The notes: a model not told the origin generated them from the letters alone. 64,000 bases of DNA from Oscillospiraceae bacterium (GCA_022650485.1 JALCPP010000003.1:62001-126000); one strand, 5' to 3'. Counted from the first letter of the stretch, positions 42,063 to 50,833 are shown. A program made the numbers and translations.

Positions 42063-42505
42063 ATGATATAATCGGGAAACAGGGAACCCTGATTCCCCTT
42101 GCTGCGGGAGCTGTTGACTTGCTTTTTTAGCCGGTCGCACTCCTTTTTTAGTTGCTTTTTGCTGTTTGAATCGCAAGCGCAGATTTTTTTGAGCAAAGAG
42201 CGGCAGTTCGCTTCCCGGGCCATGGTTTCCACTTCGGCCTCGGTACACTCTGATTTTGAAAGACCGGCCGCCAACACCTTGCGGATTCGGTTTTGACTTT
42301 CCGGGGCTAACTGCCCGCAAAGCTGGGAAATGTGAGCGGAACATTTCTTCAGGCGGTCCAGGAGGACCTGCCTTTGCAGGATTTCATTTGTTGGTGCGGG
42401 ACCGTCTGGTTTTAAACTTTCCGATTCAATGTTCAGGGCAAGTTGATAGATCCGTGTTAGAAGAATTTCTTTTTGCTTTAGGCAGTTCTGCAATTCTTCC
42501 GTCAT
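42059..42505 (-). CDS. FliT-like candidate export chaperone
   Basis: A 148-residue, mainly helical and cysteine-containing protein encoded just downstream of fliD and fliS. The first 55 residues form amphipathic helices (LKQKEILLTRIYQLALNIE), the second half is Lys/Arg-rich with four cysteines (residues 101-120 region: NCRSLLKKICACDSN). FliT chaperones occupy exactly this position in many flagellar operons and are poorly conserved, so this is a positional inference. A hairpin terminator separates it from fliS. Its stop overlaps the convergent cheD stop, so plus-strand transcripts from the large operon would be antisense to it. Confidence 0.75.
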   Translation of the reverse strand: MTEELQNCLKQKEILLTRIYQLALNIESESLKPDGPAPTNEILQRQVLLDRLKKCSAHISQLCGQLAPESQNRIRKVLAAGLSKSECTEAEVETMAREANCRSLLKKICACDSNSKKQLKKECDRLKKQVNSSRSKGNQGSLFPDYII

Positions 42506-42523
42506 TTGATCATTACACCTTTC

Positions 42524-42560
42524 AAAAACAGGCCGTCTTTTTTAAAAGACCGGCCTGTTT
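42524..42560 (-). terminator. Intrinsic terminator/attenuator after fliS
   Basis: A 16-bp stem pairs 42526-42541 with 42544-42560, with one bulged base and a tight TT loop. On the minus strand it is followed by TGTTTTTG, so it should reduce expression of the fliT-like gene relative to fliS. On the plus strand the flank is T-rich too and could stop read-through from cheD. Confidence 0.75.
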
Positions 42561-42584
42561 CGTTTCATTTCATTTCTATCGCTT

Positions 42585-42962
42585 TTACATTCGGGTGGCT
42601 TTTTCCGCCTGTGCCCAGGAAGTGCGCAGACCCTGTAAAGTGGGGATGATTTTGTTTAAACTGTCAGAGCTTTCCGAAACATTTGCTTTGATAATCTGCC
42701 CCAGCACATGGGAATAGATCTGTTTTAAATTTGCCGAAATACTGTATTTGTCATCCAGAGTTGCGAAAAGGTAGTTGACAATATTTTTGGCTTTTGTAGT
42801 CTGCTTTTTTGCGGCTTCCGGTTGTTTTTGATCGAAAAGGATGCAAGCGTGTCTCAAACTTTTTAAAAGTTCGTCATACAGCTTAACCACAAGCTCTCCG
42901 CGTGACATGGTGAGGATTGACTGTTCCTGATATTGCATAATCAGGTTGTTTGGATCCGCCAT
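42585..42962 (-). CDS. fliS: Flagellin export chaperone FliS
   Basis: A 125-residue helical chaperone that keeps flagellin soluble for export. The N-terminal YQEQSILTMSRGELVVKLYDELLKSLRHA is highly characteristic of FliS. It lies 43 bases after fliD and shares its sigma-D promoter. In Bacillus, FliS also influences FlgM and FliW availability; whether this holds here is not known. Confidence 0.94.
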   Translation of the reverse strand: MADPNNLIMQYQEQSILTMSRGELVVKLYDELLKSLRHACILFDQKQPEAAKKQTTKAKNIVNYLFATLDDKYSISANLKQIYSHVLGQIIKANVSESSDSLNKIIPTLQGLRTSWAQAEKATRM

Positions 42963-43005
42963 TTCAGTGTGCCCTCCTATATTTATCTTTTGATCGGTGC
43001 CGGAC

Positions 43006-45324
43006 TCAATAGTTGCTGCTGCCGGACATCATGGAGGCCAGATAGTCGCTTTGCGCGGTCAGTGTGCTGAGTGCCTGTTCCATGGCGGTGAATTTTTTCC
43101 AGTAGCGGGTTTCTTCGGTTTCCAGCTGCTCTTTCAGGTTGGACACCGTGTCCTGATACTGCTTGATCTGAAGGGTCAGTTGGCTGGTATCATTTGCGGA
43201 CGATTCCTTGCCGGCCCGCAGAAGCAGTATCCCGTCGCCGCCGAATGTGCCGACATATTTGTCAAGCGCTTTTTGCACACGTGACGAAACGCCGTCTTCC
43301 GCCGTAAAAAGTTCTGTGACGGCGTCCGGGTCGCTCTGCAGTTTTTGTTTGAGCTTGTCCGTGTCCACCACCAGCTGACCGCCGGATTTATAATCATAAG
43401 CTTTTGTCGAAATTCCAAGCTGACTTAAAGACAATCCGGCAGATTCTACTTTGGTTGTCATGGCTTCACGCAGGTCATTCAGAACTCCGCTGAGAGCGGA
43501 ATCATTTTGCAGCAGACCTTTTTTAGCCTTTTCTTCCCATTTTTCAATCTCATCGTCCGTCATTTCTTCTTTTTGCGCATCGGTCAGCGGCTCATATTTG
43601 ACTTGATGATCGCTGTCTCTTTCCTGGGATTCCGAGTTCAGGGTGTTGACTTTATCAATAATTTTGTTATAGGCGTTGACAAAGTCGACAATTTTATCCG
43701 AAAGGTCATCCACATTGCTGGGTGTGGAAAATGAAACAGGCTCAGTTGTTTCACCGGTTACATCCAGAGTTACACCGTCCAGAGTAGTAGTATTAGAGGA
43801 CCTTACAATGTCCATTTTGGTTCCGTTAATGGTGACATTCATCTTCAGGTCTTGGCCTGCTGTGAGTTTTGTGCTGTCGTAAGTGCCGAACAGTGTGGCG
43901 GCAAGTTTTCCGCTCACATCGCTGAATTCAATTTTCCCCTGCGACCCGCTGTCGTCTGCCGTAATGCGGAACGAGTCGGTTGTTTGGGAATAGGCGACGG
44001 TAACTCCAATGTCTTCGTTGTTGTTGATTTGAGAAATGACATCCGACAGCGTGGTGTCACCGGTAAAGGAAAGTTCTGTTCCATTTATGTTCATCTTATA
44101 GTTGCCATCGCCGTCATCCTGCAAGGCTCGGCTGAATTTGTCGGCCAGCTCAGCCAGTGTTTTGCCGGTGTTGATGCGGTTGGCTGTGCCTGTGGCAATG
44201 CGCAGAGCGCCGTCCTGCCCCAGTACATTGGAATTGCTGGAAGAGTCTATGCTCAAGACCGAAGTCGAGTCGATGGTTGTAAACTGAAGATTTCCGGAAT
44301 TGTCTGTAACGTTGACCTTATCCGTTCCGAATGCGCTGTTCAGTTTCCCCTGCAAATAGCTTGCCAGTTCGGCAGATGTGTCGTAACTGGCGTCGGCGCC
44401 GGCGTCAAATGAAATTTCTTTGGAAATACCGTCTAGTGTGAATGTCACGGTGCTGCCGGACAGGGTATCGCCGAGCGTAGCATTTTTAAATAGAGCACTT
44501 GTATCCGTAATGGCAGTACCGGCGACTGAACCGGTTCCGCTTTCTTCCTGAAGGCCGATGGCATTTAAAAAATCCACTCCGCTGGTATCGTCGTCAGACG
44601 CCTTATAGGCTTTTATGCCGACTGTATCGGTTCCGTCTGTGGATGAAAGCGCAATGCTGTTGTCTGCATTCAGTTCAAATTTGACCTTGCTGTTGAGAGA
44701 ACTGTTTTGGCTGATCTGACTATTCAGACCATCCACAATCTTTTGCAGCTCGGTTTGTGGATCACTGTTTATATTATCCGGGTCCAGAGTGACGGAACTG
44801 CCCAGTGTCAGGGTGTAATCGGTGTCGTTATAAGTAACCACAAGGGACTTTCCACCGACATCGGATTGCTGCCAGGTGTTCTGTATTGTGCCGGAGGTAA
44901 TCGTTTTATTTGACACTTGCTGGGCGGAATTATAGGAAGCTGTTGAAGCAAGCTGAGAAATGCTGTTAATCACAAGGTTTTGAGCATTGTCAACATTGCC
45001 GGTCGCTGTTACCACGCCGGAAGAACTGTCAACATTAGAAGATTCAAAAAACTTTGGGCTTAACAGGTTACTTTCGCTGGCATAAGAAAAATAGGTATCT
45101 TTAAAATCCTGCAGGTCAGAGGTGACGTCGCGGAATAAATCCCTTCTCCACTCGGCAGTCTGCTCTAACTGTTCCTGCTTATCAATTCTGCTCTGTGTAT
45201 GTGACACAAGGGACTTGACAATGCTGTCCGTATCCAACCCGGAGTACAGATTGGAACCGGTCAGGCGGTATACCGATGAAGTTTGAAGATTTGCTGAAGA
45301 AGACACTGAACTGGTTGAACTCAT
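43006..45324 (-). CDS. fliD: Flagellar filament cap protein FliD
   Basis: A 772-residue cap protein that guides flagellin polymerisation. The N-terminal RLTGSNLYSGLDTDSIVKSLVSHTQSRIDKQEQLEQ and the C-terminal YWKKFTAMEQALSTLTAQSDYLASMM are the FliD HAP2 segments. The central 550 residues are a Ser/Thr/Asp-rich surface region that is larger than usual (E. coli FliD has about 470 residues in all). AGGAGGAATCC precedes the ATG, and a perfect sigma-D promoter lies about 50 bases upstream. Confidence 0.94.
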   Translation of the reverse strand: MSSTSSVSSSANLQTSSVYRLTGSNLYSGLDTDSIVKSLVSHTQSRIDKQEQLEQTAEWRRDLFRDVTSDLQDFKDTYFSYASESNLLSPKFFESSNVDSSSGVVTATGNVDNAQNLVINSISQLASTASYNSAQQVSNKTITSGTIQNTWQQSDVGGKSLVVTYNDTDYTLTLGSSVTLDPDNINSDPQTELQKIVDGLNSQISQNSSLNSKVKFELNADNSIALSSTDGTDTVGIKAYKASDDDTSGVDFLNAIGLQEESGTGSVAGTAITDTSALFKNATLGDTLSGSTVTFTLDGISKEISFDAGADASYDTSAELASYLQGKLNSAFGTDKVNVTDNSGNLQFTTIDSTSVLSIDSSSNSNVLGQDGALRIATGTANRINTGKTLAELADKFSRALQDDGDGNYKMNINGTELSFTGDTTLSDVISQINNNEDIGVTVAYSQTTDSFRITADDSGSQGKIEFSDVSGKLAATLFGTYDSTKLTAGQDLKMNVTINGTKMDIVRSSNTTTLDGVTLDVTGETTEPVSFSTPSNVDDLSDKIVDFVNAYNKIIDKVNTLNSESQERDSDHQVKYEPLTDAQKEEMTDDEIEKWEEKAKKGLLQNDSALSGVLNDLREAMTTKVESAGLSLSQLGISTKAYDYKSGGQLVVDTDKLKQKLQSDPDAVTELFTAEDGVSSRVQKALDKYVGTFGGDGILLLRAGKESSANDTSQLTLQIKQYQDTVSNLKEQLETEETRYWKKFTAMEQALSTLTAQSDYLASMMSGSSNY

Positions 45325-45376
45325 GCGGATTCCTCCTAGAACCGGGTTGATTTTCAGTAAAACCGGTCTATGACAT

Positions 45377-45403
45377 ATATCGGCACACAGCCCGAAATCT
45401 TTA
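45377..45403 (-). promoter_or_regulatory. Perfect sigma-D promoter of fliD-fliS
   Basis: On the minus strand TAAA (45400-45403), a 15-bp spacer and GCCGATAT (45377-45384) match the consensus at every position. Confidence 0.93.
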
Positions 45404-45445
45404 TGAAAAATCTTTTCTTTTCCGGTTTTACCCGCTGTGGTTATA

Positions 45446-45479
45446 AAACAAGGACGTTTTCCAATTTTGGAAAACGTCC
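45446..45479 (-). terminator. Terminator of the cheW-PilZ-cheW-MCP operon
   Basis: A perfect 13-bp stem (45452-45464 and 45467-45479) with a TT loop is followed on the minus strand by TTGTTTT. It separates the MCP gene from the fliD promoter. Confidence 0.85.
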
Positions 45480-45502
45480 CTCATTGACAAAGTCAGAATA
45501 AT

Positions 45503-46933
45503 TTAGATGTATTTATCGTCGCCGACGGCCTGAGCATGGGCCGGAACGGAGGCAGGCTGCAGTTGGGATTTGTCTTTGCTTTCAGAATTTTTAGTATTTT
45601 TTGGGGCGCTGGTTTCTTTCACCGGGGCTGCCTGCGCTTTTGAGGGCTTATTCTGCGCACTGCCGCGAAGCTTTACTTTGGATACGGTGCGTTTCAGTTC
45701 TTTCGCCTGCGCGGCCAGCTCTTCACTGGCAGCCGCACTTTCCTCTGCTGTGGCGGAGTTGGTCTGAACGACGGCGGAAATCTGCTGAACACCCTGCGTG
45801 ATCTGACCGATGGAGGTTGCCTGCTGGTTGGATGCGTTCGCAATTTCGTTTACCAAGTCGTTGGTGGAACTTGCGGACTGAATGACTTCTTTCAGAGTCT
45901 GCTCTGTGGTGTTCGCCACTTTTGTACCGTTGCTGACAGCTTTGATGGCGTTTTCAATCAGGCTGGTTGTATCTTTCGCCGCTTCCGCGCTCTTGCTGGC
46001 AAGATTACGCACTTCATCCGCTACAACGGCAAAGCCCTTTCCGGCAGAGCCCGCACGGGCGGCTTCAACGGCGGCATTCAGCGCAAGAATATTGGTCTGG
46101 AACGCGATATCGTCAATCGTTTTGATAATATTACTGATCTGTTGAGATGTGTCGCTGATCTGTCCCATTGCGGTCAGCATTTCATCCATTTTTACGTTGG
46201 CATCTTTCAGCTTCTGTGATTCTTCACTGGAGTAACGGTTGGCTTCACCGGCATTGGCGGCATTCTTTTTCACGTGGTCTGAAACTTCAAGAATTGTTGC
46301 GGAAAGCTGTTCAATGGAACTGGCCTGCTCCGTAGCGCCCTGCGCCAGAGCCTGCGAACCGCTTGCAACTTGGTCGGAACCGCTCGCGGTCTGTTCCGCT
46401 GCGTTTTTGACCTTGACAAAAATTGTGTTGAACGCTTCAAAAATATTTTTCATTGAATCGTTAATTTTTGCCCAGTCCCCAGGCCACACGACCTTGGATT
46501 CCATGGTGAAATCGCCTTTTGACATTCCGTCTAAAAGGTAAATAATTTCTTCAACAGAACCTGTCAGGTGCTTTGAAAGAGCGTTGATGGAGTCGGTAAG
46601 CTGACCGAGTTCCGCTTTCGAGTGGTAATCCACCTTTACATTTAGTTTCCCTTGATTGATTTGCTCTGCGGCTGCGGCAATTTTATGAATAGCAGCATCC
46701 AGATGTTTGGAAAAGCTGGAGATCATAAAAATACCGGCGATCCAGATTACAACAAATGCGGCAATGATAATGGGAGCCATAGTCCGCACAACTTTTAACA
46801 CATTGTCTGCATTTCCGCTGTTTGCAGAGATCATGGCAAACAGAACAATGTAAGGAATTACAAAGAGCAGAGAAATGATAGAGATATTTAAAATCAGTTT
46901 TCCACGGATTTTCATATTAAGGTAAAAACGCAT
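45503..46933 (-). CDS. Methyl-accepting chemotaxis protein without an extracellular sensor domain, long C-terminal tail
   Basis: A 476-residue receptor. Two transmembrane helices (about 13-35 and 51-75) are joined by only about 15 residues, leaving no room for a ligand domain outside the cell. A HAMP region follows (about 75-130), then the signalling domain with the tip [18 protein letters not shown]. After the last signalling helix there is a roughly 60-residue flexible tail rich in Lys, Ser, Pro and Ala that ends GDDKYI. Such a tail could tether an adaptation enzyme, though the sequence is not the known NWETF type. It is the last gene of an operon with two CheW genes and a PilZ protein, which may be its dedicated partners. 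Confidence 0.94.
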   Translation of the reverse strand: MRFYLNMKIRGKLILNISIISLLFVIPYIVLFAMISANSGNADNVLKVVRTMAPIIIAAFVVIWIAGIFMISSFSKHLDAAIHKIAAAAEQINQGKLNVKVDYHSKAELGQLTDSINALSKHLTGSVEEIIYLLDGMSKGDFTMESKVVWPGDWAKINDSMKNIFEAFNTIFVKVKNAAEQTASGSDQVASGSQALAQGATEQASSIEQLSATILEVSDHVKKNAANAGEANRYSSEESQKLKDANVKMDEMLTAMGQISDTSQQISNIIKTIDDIAFQTNILALNAAVEAARAGSAGKGFAVVADEVRNLASKSAEAAKDTTSLIENAIKAVSNGTKVANTTEQTLKEVIQSASSTNDLVNEIANASNQQATSIGQITQGVQQISAVVQTNSATAEESAAASEELAAQAKELKRTVSKVKLRGSAQNKPSKAQAAPVKETSAPKNTKNSESKDKSQLQPASVPAHAQAVGDDKYI

Positions 46934-46939
46934 GTCCGA

Positions 46940-47542
46940 TTACTCTCCCTTGTTATTAGCTTTCTCAGTTGCAGCGGTCTGCAATTGCACCACCGGATTC
47001 ACCGGGGGCTTGTCCGTTTCATTGGGGTTTTCGTTTAAAGCGGCTGTTTCATTTACTTCCGTCAATTCATTTTCAGAAAGAATTTTTGCAACGTCCAGAA
47101 GAAGAACAACCTTGTCCTCAATTTGCCCGATTCCCGTCAGGTAGCGGTTAGTAATATCTTTGGAAACCTTCGGGGACGGGGAGATACTGTCTTCATCCAG
47201 ATCGGTTACTTCGTCCACCGCGTCCACAATAAAGCCCATATAGGTGTCTTCCATACTGGTTACAATAATGCAGGTATTTTCATTGTATTCGGCTTCCGGT
47301 TTGTTAAAGCGGATGCGGATATCAATGACCGGTATGATGTTTCCGCGCAGATTGATGACTCCCTTTGCATAATCAGGAAAATCCGGGAGCGGTGTAATCC
47401 CCTGCATGCTGATGATCTGCACTACATCCGAAATCGGAATGCCGAACAGTTCCCCATCCGTCCAGAAAGTGAGATATTTCGTCAAAACGGCATCTTGTTC
47501 GCCATCCTGGGTAACTTCGCTTTCTTCCAAAATGCTTGGCAT
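46940..47542 (-). CDS. cheW: Chemotaxis coupling protein CheW (copy nearest the MCP gene)
   Basis: A 200-residue CheW that links receptors to CheA. The CheW core (about residues 20-160) has KYLTFWTDGELFGIPISDVVQI, the GVINLRGNIIPVIDIR signature and GFIVDAVDEVTDL. A 45-residue polar tail (NPNETDKPPVNP) extends beyond the usual C-terminus. The ATG at 47542 is chosen after GAGGTGA; a GTG three codons earlier is possible. It begins seven bases before the MCP gene. A second CheW lies two genes upstream. Confidence 0.92.
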   Translation of the reverse strand: MPSILEESEVTQDGEQDAVLTKYLTFWTDGELFGIPISDVVQIISMQGITPLPDFPDYAKGVINLRGNIIPVIDIRIRFNKPEAEYNENTCIIVTSMEDTYMGFIVDAVDEVTDLDEDSISPSPKVSKDITNRYLTGIGQIEDKVVLLLDVAKILSENELTEVNETAALNENPNETDKPPVNPVVQLQTAATEKANNKGE

Positions 47543-47610
47543 ATAATTCACCTCGTAGAGTTAAATAATTTTATAAAATGCCCAACCGTAAAGCGATATG
47601 GAAGAAGGCC

Positions 47611-48291
47611 TTACAGCTGCTGTTCCTTGATTTTACGGATTTGTTCCCGCTGGCAGTCAAAAAGATATTTGCACAGCAGGTCGCCTTTAGGGCCTGAATT
47701 GTCTAAAAACTCACAACCGTAGCCGTCTGCTTGTGCCCGTTCCATAATGAGCTTTCGTACAATTCTACAGTCGTAGAAATAAACCAAGCTGTAAAAAGCC
47801 AGCCTTACGGATATGAGGTCTCCGATTTCCAGTTCTTTGGCACAGGTAAAGTACAGTCCGCTCAGGCTGAGGTCGCGAATTTGAATCGGGAAATGAGGGA
47901 GGTCCTCCGATTCCGTATCTGCATCGGTCTTAGGGCGGGCATCCGTGTCGATTTGAACCTTGACACGGAAAAAATTTCTTTGTTCATAGTCTGCCAGACT
48001 CTGTACGTCAGAGATTCTTATAAATTCCGGTGCTGAAAGATATACATTGCCAACAAGGACACGAAACCCCAATGCATTGTTGAATACGCTGATTTTTACA
48101 GTTGTATTGCAGTGTATGATGGGAAGTGCCTCCTGCTGGTTCATAATTTGAATTTCATTATTGCCAACCCAGGCGAGATAACCCGTTAGAATTGGTTTAT
48201 TGTCCATAGCTTTTACTTCGCACGGAGATCGGAGGTAATCCTCAGAAATCGGCAACATTCGATGATAAGCCTCCCCTGGTGTATTCTGCAT
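47611..48291 (-). CDS. PilZ domain protein (YcgR-like c-di-GMP receptor)
   Basis: A 226-residue protein with an N-terminal YcgR-like domain (about 20-100) and a C-terminal PilZ domain (about 100-215). The c-di-GMP binding motifs are intact: RNFFR (RxxxR) at 105-109 and DLSLSG (DxSxxG) at 140-145. In Bacillus and enterics such proteins act as a brake on the motor or stators. Its place between two cheW genes and beside an MCP suggests c-di-GMP input to chemotaxis or motor. The start is uncertain: an ATG at 48258, after AGGGGAGG, would shorten it by 11 residues. Confidence 0.92.
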   Translation of the reverse strand: MQNTPGEAYHRMLPISEDYLRSPCEVKAMDNKPILTGYLAWVGNNEIQIMNQQEALPIIHCNTTVKISVFNNALGFRVLVGNVYLSAPEFIRISDVQSLADYEQRNFFRVKVQIDTDARPKTDADTESEDLPHFPIQIRDLSLSGLYFTCAKELEIGDLISVRLAFYSLVYFYDCRIVRKLIMERAQADGYGCEFLDNSGPKGDLLCKYLFDCQREQIRKIKEQQL

Positions 48292-48296
48292 TGAAA

Positions 48297-48833
48297 TTAT
48301 TCCGCCGCGGTTTTCAGCATTTGACCGGAATCCTGCTTTCCCTGCGCGGAGTCAGCACTGCGTTCGGAAAGAACCCTTGTAATATCCAGAACCATGGCGG
48401 ATTCTTTTTCCAGCGATGCAATGGCACCGACATAACGGTCCCCAACACTTTTTTTATACTTAGGGGCATCGAAAATCTGACTTTTGGCAATATCTCTTAC
48501 ATCATTAACCGAATCCACAATCAGTCCCGCTGTCATGTCGCCGTTTTCCACAATGATGGTGCTGGTCAGATTATTGTATTCGATGGGCTCTTTTGAAAAT
48601 TTCAGTCTCATGTCAATCAGCGGCACAATTTTTCCTCTTAGATTAATAACCCCCTTGACATAATCGGGAAGATTGGGCATCAGGGTAATCGGCTGCAGCC
48701 GAATGATTTCGACCACGTGGGAAGTCGGTAAGGTGTAGAGCTGCTGGTCGATAAAGAAAGTCAAATACTTTTCAGAAGGAATATTTTCCATGACGGAAAT
48801 CTTGCTTTTTGCGCTCCGTTTTGTTTTTTTCAT
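48297..48833 (-). CDS. cheW: Chemotaxis coupling protein CheW (first in operon)
   Basis: A 178-residue CheW-type adaptor. The core (about residues 23-155) includes KYLTFFIDQQLYTLPTSHVVEI and GVINLRGKIVPLIDMRLKF, with AGLIVDSVNDVRDI further on. A short basic N-terminal extension (KKTKRSAKSKI) and a polar tail flank it. ATG at 48833 follows AGGTGA; a GTG at 48842 is possible. It opens the operon cheW-PilZ-cheW-MCP under a degenerate sigma-D promoter. The two CheWs share the GVINLRG core but differ elsewhere. Confidence 0.93.
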   Translation of the reverse strand: MKKTKRSAKSKISVMENIPSEKYLTFFIDQQLYTLPTSHVVEIIRLQPITLMPNLPDYVKGVINLRGKIVPLIDMRLKFSKEPIEYNNLTSTIIVENGDMTAGLIVDSVNDVRDIAKSQIFDAPKYKKSVGDRYVGAIASLEKESAMVLDITRVLSERSADSAQGKQDSGQMLKTAAE

Positions 48834-48893
48834 TTTATTCACCTGATTCGCTTTTTATCGAACGCGTTTAAAATTCCCTATATCTATAGAAAT

Positions 48894-48920
48894 ATATCGT
48901 CCTTTTCCGTTGAAATGTTA
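48894..48920 (-). promoter_or_regulatory. Degenerate sigma-D promoter of the cheW-PilZ-cheW-MCP operon
   Basis: On the minus strand TAAC (48917-48920), a 15-bp spacer and GACGATAT (48894-48901) each differ from the sigma-D consensus by one base. It lies about 60 bases upstream of the first cheW. Confidence 0.6.
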
Positions 48921-48957
48921 GAGAAAAAGCGAAATATTCTTAATAAATTCCTGAAAT

Positions 48958-49272
48958 TCAGGGTTCTGCCTGTTCGGCATCGGGCTGTTTGGTTACGCGG
49001 CCTTCCGAATCAGCGCGAAAGCCCAAAAAATATACATACATGTCGACAACCGCCTGGTAAAGTTCCGGCGGGATTTCCACGCCCGCGTCCAGCCGAGAAA
49101 GCAGAGTAGCGAGGGAGTCGTCGCGAAAAACCGGTACGCCGCTTTTTTCCGCCAGGCTTACAATCTGCCGGGCGGTTTCGCCCATTCCCGATGCGACCAC
49201 GACGGGGGCGCCGTCCGAGGATTCGTTATACTTTAGGGCGGCTGCTTTTTGGAGCTTTTCAAATGGTGACAT
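48958..49272 (-). CDS. FlhB C-terminal-like protein (FhlB/YlqH family)
   Basis: A 104-residue soluble protein resembling the cytoplasmic tail of FlhB (EscU/YscU family), for example AAALKYNESSDGAPVVVASGMGETARQIVSLAEKSGVPVFRDD and IPPELYQAVVDMYVYFLGF. It lacks the NPTH cleavage site and all membrane helices. The homologue in B. subtilis is YlqH, where it is encoded after the FliK-like YlqG, just as here. It can partly replace the FlhB tail in other bacteria. The ATG at 49272 overlaps the upstream stop by 14 bases. Confidence 0.88.
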   Translation of the reverse strand: MSPFEKLQKAAALKYNESSDGAPVVVASGMGETARQIVSLAEKSGVPVFRDDSLATLLSRLDAGVEIPPELYQAVVDMYVYFLGFRADSEGRVTKQPDAEQAEP

Positions 49273-50677
49273 CAACCATCCGCTTCCTTTCCATCACTTT
49301 TTGAAGAATTAATTCCGGAACTTTGGGCTTTTCGCAGCGGGTCAGATTGATATCGCCGGAAGACAAACCGTTTTTCACCAGAATCTGCCCCAGAGAAGAC
49401 GTGATGGCTCTTTTGTGCGCAAGCAGTTCTTCCGGGCAGGAAAGGGACAAATCGACTTTTTTGCCTGCCAGCTCGACTCTTGCTTCAAAATAGCCCAGGT
49501 TCTGAATGGTAAATGTCAGGTAAAGGCGGGTTGGTATTACAGCAGAGCCGGAACGGCTGCTTTCTGTATTTTGGCTGTCTTTTTTTTCAATCCAGATTTG
49601 AGAAAACAGGCACCTTCCCTGTAAAACCGCGGGCAAAAACAGGTGGACAAACGGCATGTAGACGCTGTTGTCGAGCAGAAGCGACCGGCCGATATCGGCA
49701 CAGACCGCTTTGTCAGCTTCCGGCGCGTTTGGTCCGCTGCTGTGGGAAAGCATGGAAATCAGGGATTGAAAAAATTTGCTTTCGGTTTTTTGCGGTTCGG
49801 ACTGAATGGCCTGTTCATACAGCGAGCGCATCATTTGAATTGTGGGCTTTTCTGCGCGTCGGCCGCAGTAGTCGATGAGCTGATGAAATTTTGCATCCAG
49901 ATTTTCACGGGAGCTCACGTTTAAAATTGACATGTTTTGAAGCAGCAGAGAGATTGTCTCGCGCACTTTGCCGTAATCACTGTTCTTTGAAATATATGCC
50001 GACAAAAAAGGAATTATCTCTTTTTTCAGCAGGCCCATATTGCTTTCCAGAAATTCAGCCGGTTCCGTCGTGTTAAATCGTTCGCACAGAAGCGCCAGCT
50101 GTTTTGATTCATGGGCGGGAAGCTGCCGCCCGATCATTTTTAGATTGGAGAGGATCGCTTCTGCTGTGTCTTTGGTGGAAGAAAAGCCATCGAAGGCTTT
50201 CAAAAATGACGCAGCCCGTAGGTCCAGCTGCGGGTCCCCGAATTGTTCCGTCATGTGGCGCAGCAGCTGAAACAGCGGACCGGAAAACAGATCGCCGCTT
50301 TTCTGCTGATGCAGCAGGTCGCCCGCCAGACCGTCCTGCTCTGTTGCCAGTTCTGCAAGGAATGCCCTGAGCTCGGGGTCTTCCGGCAGAGCGCCGGGGG
50401 ATGCTTCCATGCGGCGCGCGGTTGTAAAAAGCAGTTTGCCCAGCGTTTCCGCAAGGCCGGGCGTCTGCCGCAGCTGTTGAATAAACTTGCCAAACACGGA
50501 CTCTTTGCTCAAAAGCAGATTCAGGGATGCGGAATCCGTGTTTTGGTTTTGTGTATTGGGCCGGTTCACCCTGGTGGGTTCCATCGGCTCAACCGGGGAA
50601 GGCTGGGCCGATGGATTCGGTTTCAGCACCCCGTCGCTGTGGGGAACCGGGGCGGTAATGCGCAGGTTTTCCGGCAT
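49259..50677 (-). CDS. Hook-length-control-like protein paired with the FlhB-tail protein (YlqG-like)
   Basis: A 472-residue protein, mainly helical, with a Pro/Gln-rich N-terminus (about 1-50) and a C-terminal domain (about 360-470) that looks like the FliK C-terminal fold (LYLTFTIQNLGYFEARVELAGKKVDLSLSCPEELLAHKRAI, then SLGQILVKNGL). It is probably the counterpart of B. subtilis YlqG. The function is unknown; pairing with an FlhB-tail homologue suggests a role in the export specificity switch. AAAGAGGTG precedes the ATG. It is divergent from cheA. Confidence 0.75.
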   Translation of the reverse strand: MPENLRITAPVPHSDGVLKPNPSAQPSPVEPMEPTRVNRPNTQNQNTDSASLNLLLSKESVFGKFIQQLRQTPGLAETLGKLLFTTARRMEASPGALPEDPELRAFLAELATEQDGLAGDLLHQQKSGDLFSGPLFQLLRHMTEQFGDPQLDLRAASFLKAFDGFSSTKDTAEAILSNLKMIGRQLPAHESKQLALLCERFNTTEPAEFLESNMGLLKKEIIPFLSAYISKNSDYGKVRETISLLLQNMSILNVSSRENLDAKFHQLIDYCGRRAEKPTIQMMRSLYEQAIQSEPQKTESKFFQSLISMLSHSSGPNAPEADKAVCADIGRSLLLDNSVYMPFVHLFLPAVLQGRCLFSQIWIEKKDSQNTESSRSGSAVIPTRLYLTFTIQNLGYFEARVELAGKKVDLSLSCPEELLAHKRAITSSLGQILVKNGLSSGDINLTRCEKPKVPELILQKVMERKRMVDVTI

Positions 50678-50712
50678 AAAAGCACCTCTTTCATAAAATA
50701 AGGAGAAATATG

Positions 50713-50739
50713 TTAATTTTATTGAAAAATGGTCGATAT
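50713..50739 (+). promoter_or_regulatory. Degenerate sigma-D promoter of the cheA operon
   Basis: TTAA (50713-50716), a 15-bp spacer and GTCGATAT (50732-50739) differ from the sigma-D consensus by one base in each box. It lies about 95 bases upstream of cheA. Confidence 0.6.
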
Positions 50740-50833
50740 AATAATAAATAATTAATTAGGAATCATGAGGAAAGCAGTTATTTTGATTCTAAAAATTGTA
50801 AGTTTTCACTAACAGGATGGGAGCGAAACATAT

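Noticed and set aside
43852-44412. 186-codon plus-strand frame opposite fliD
   Set aside because: Codon shadow of the Ser/Thr/Asp-rich fliD middle region; no start signals.
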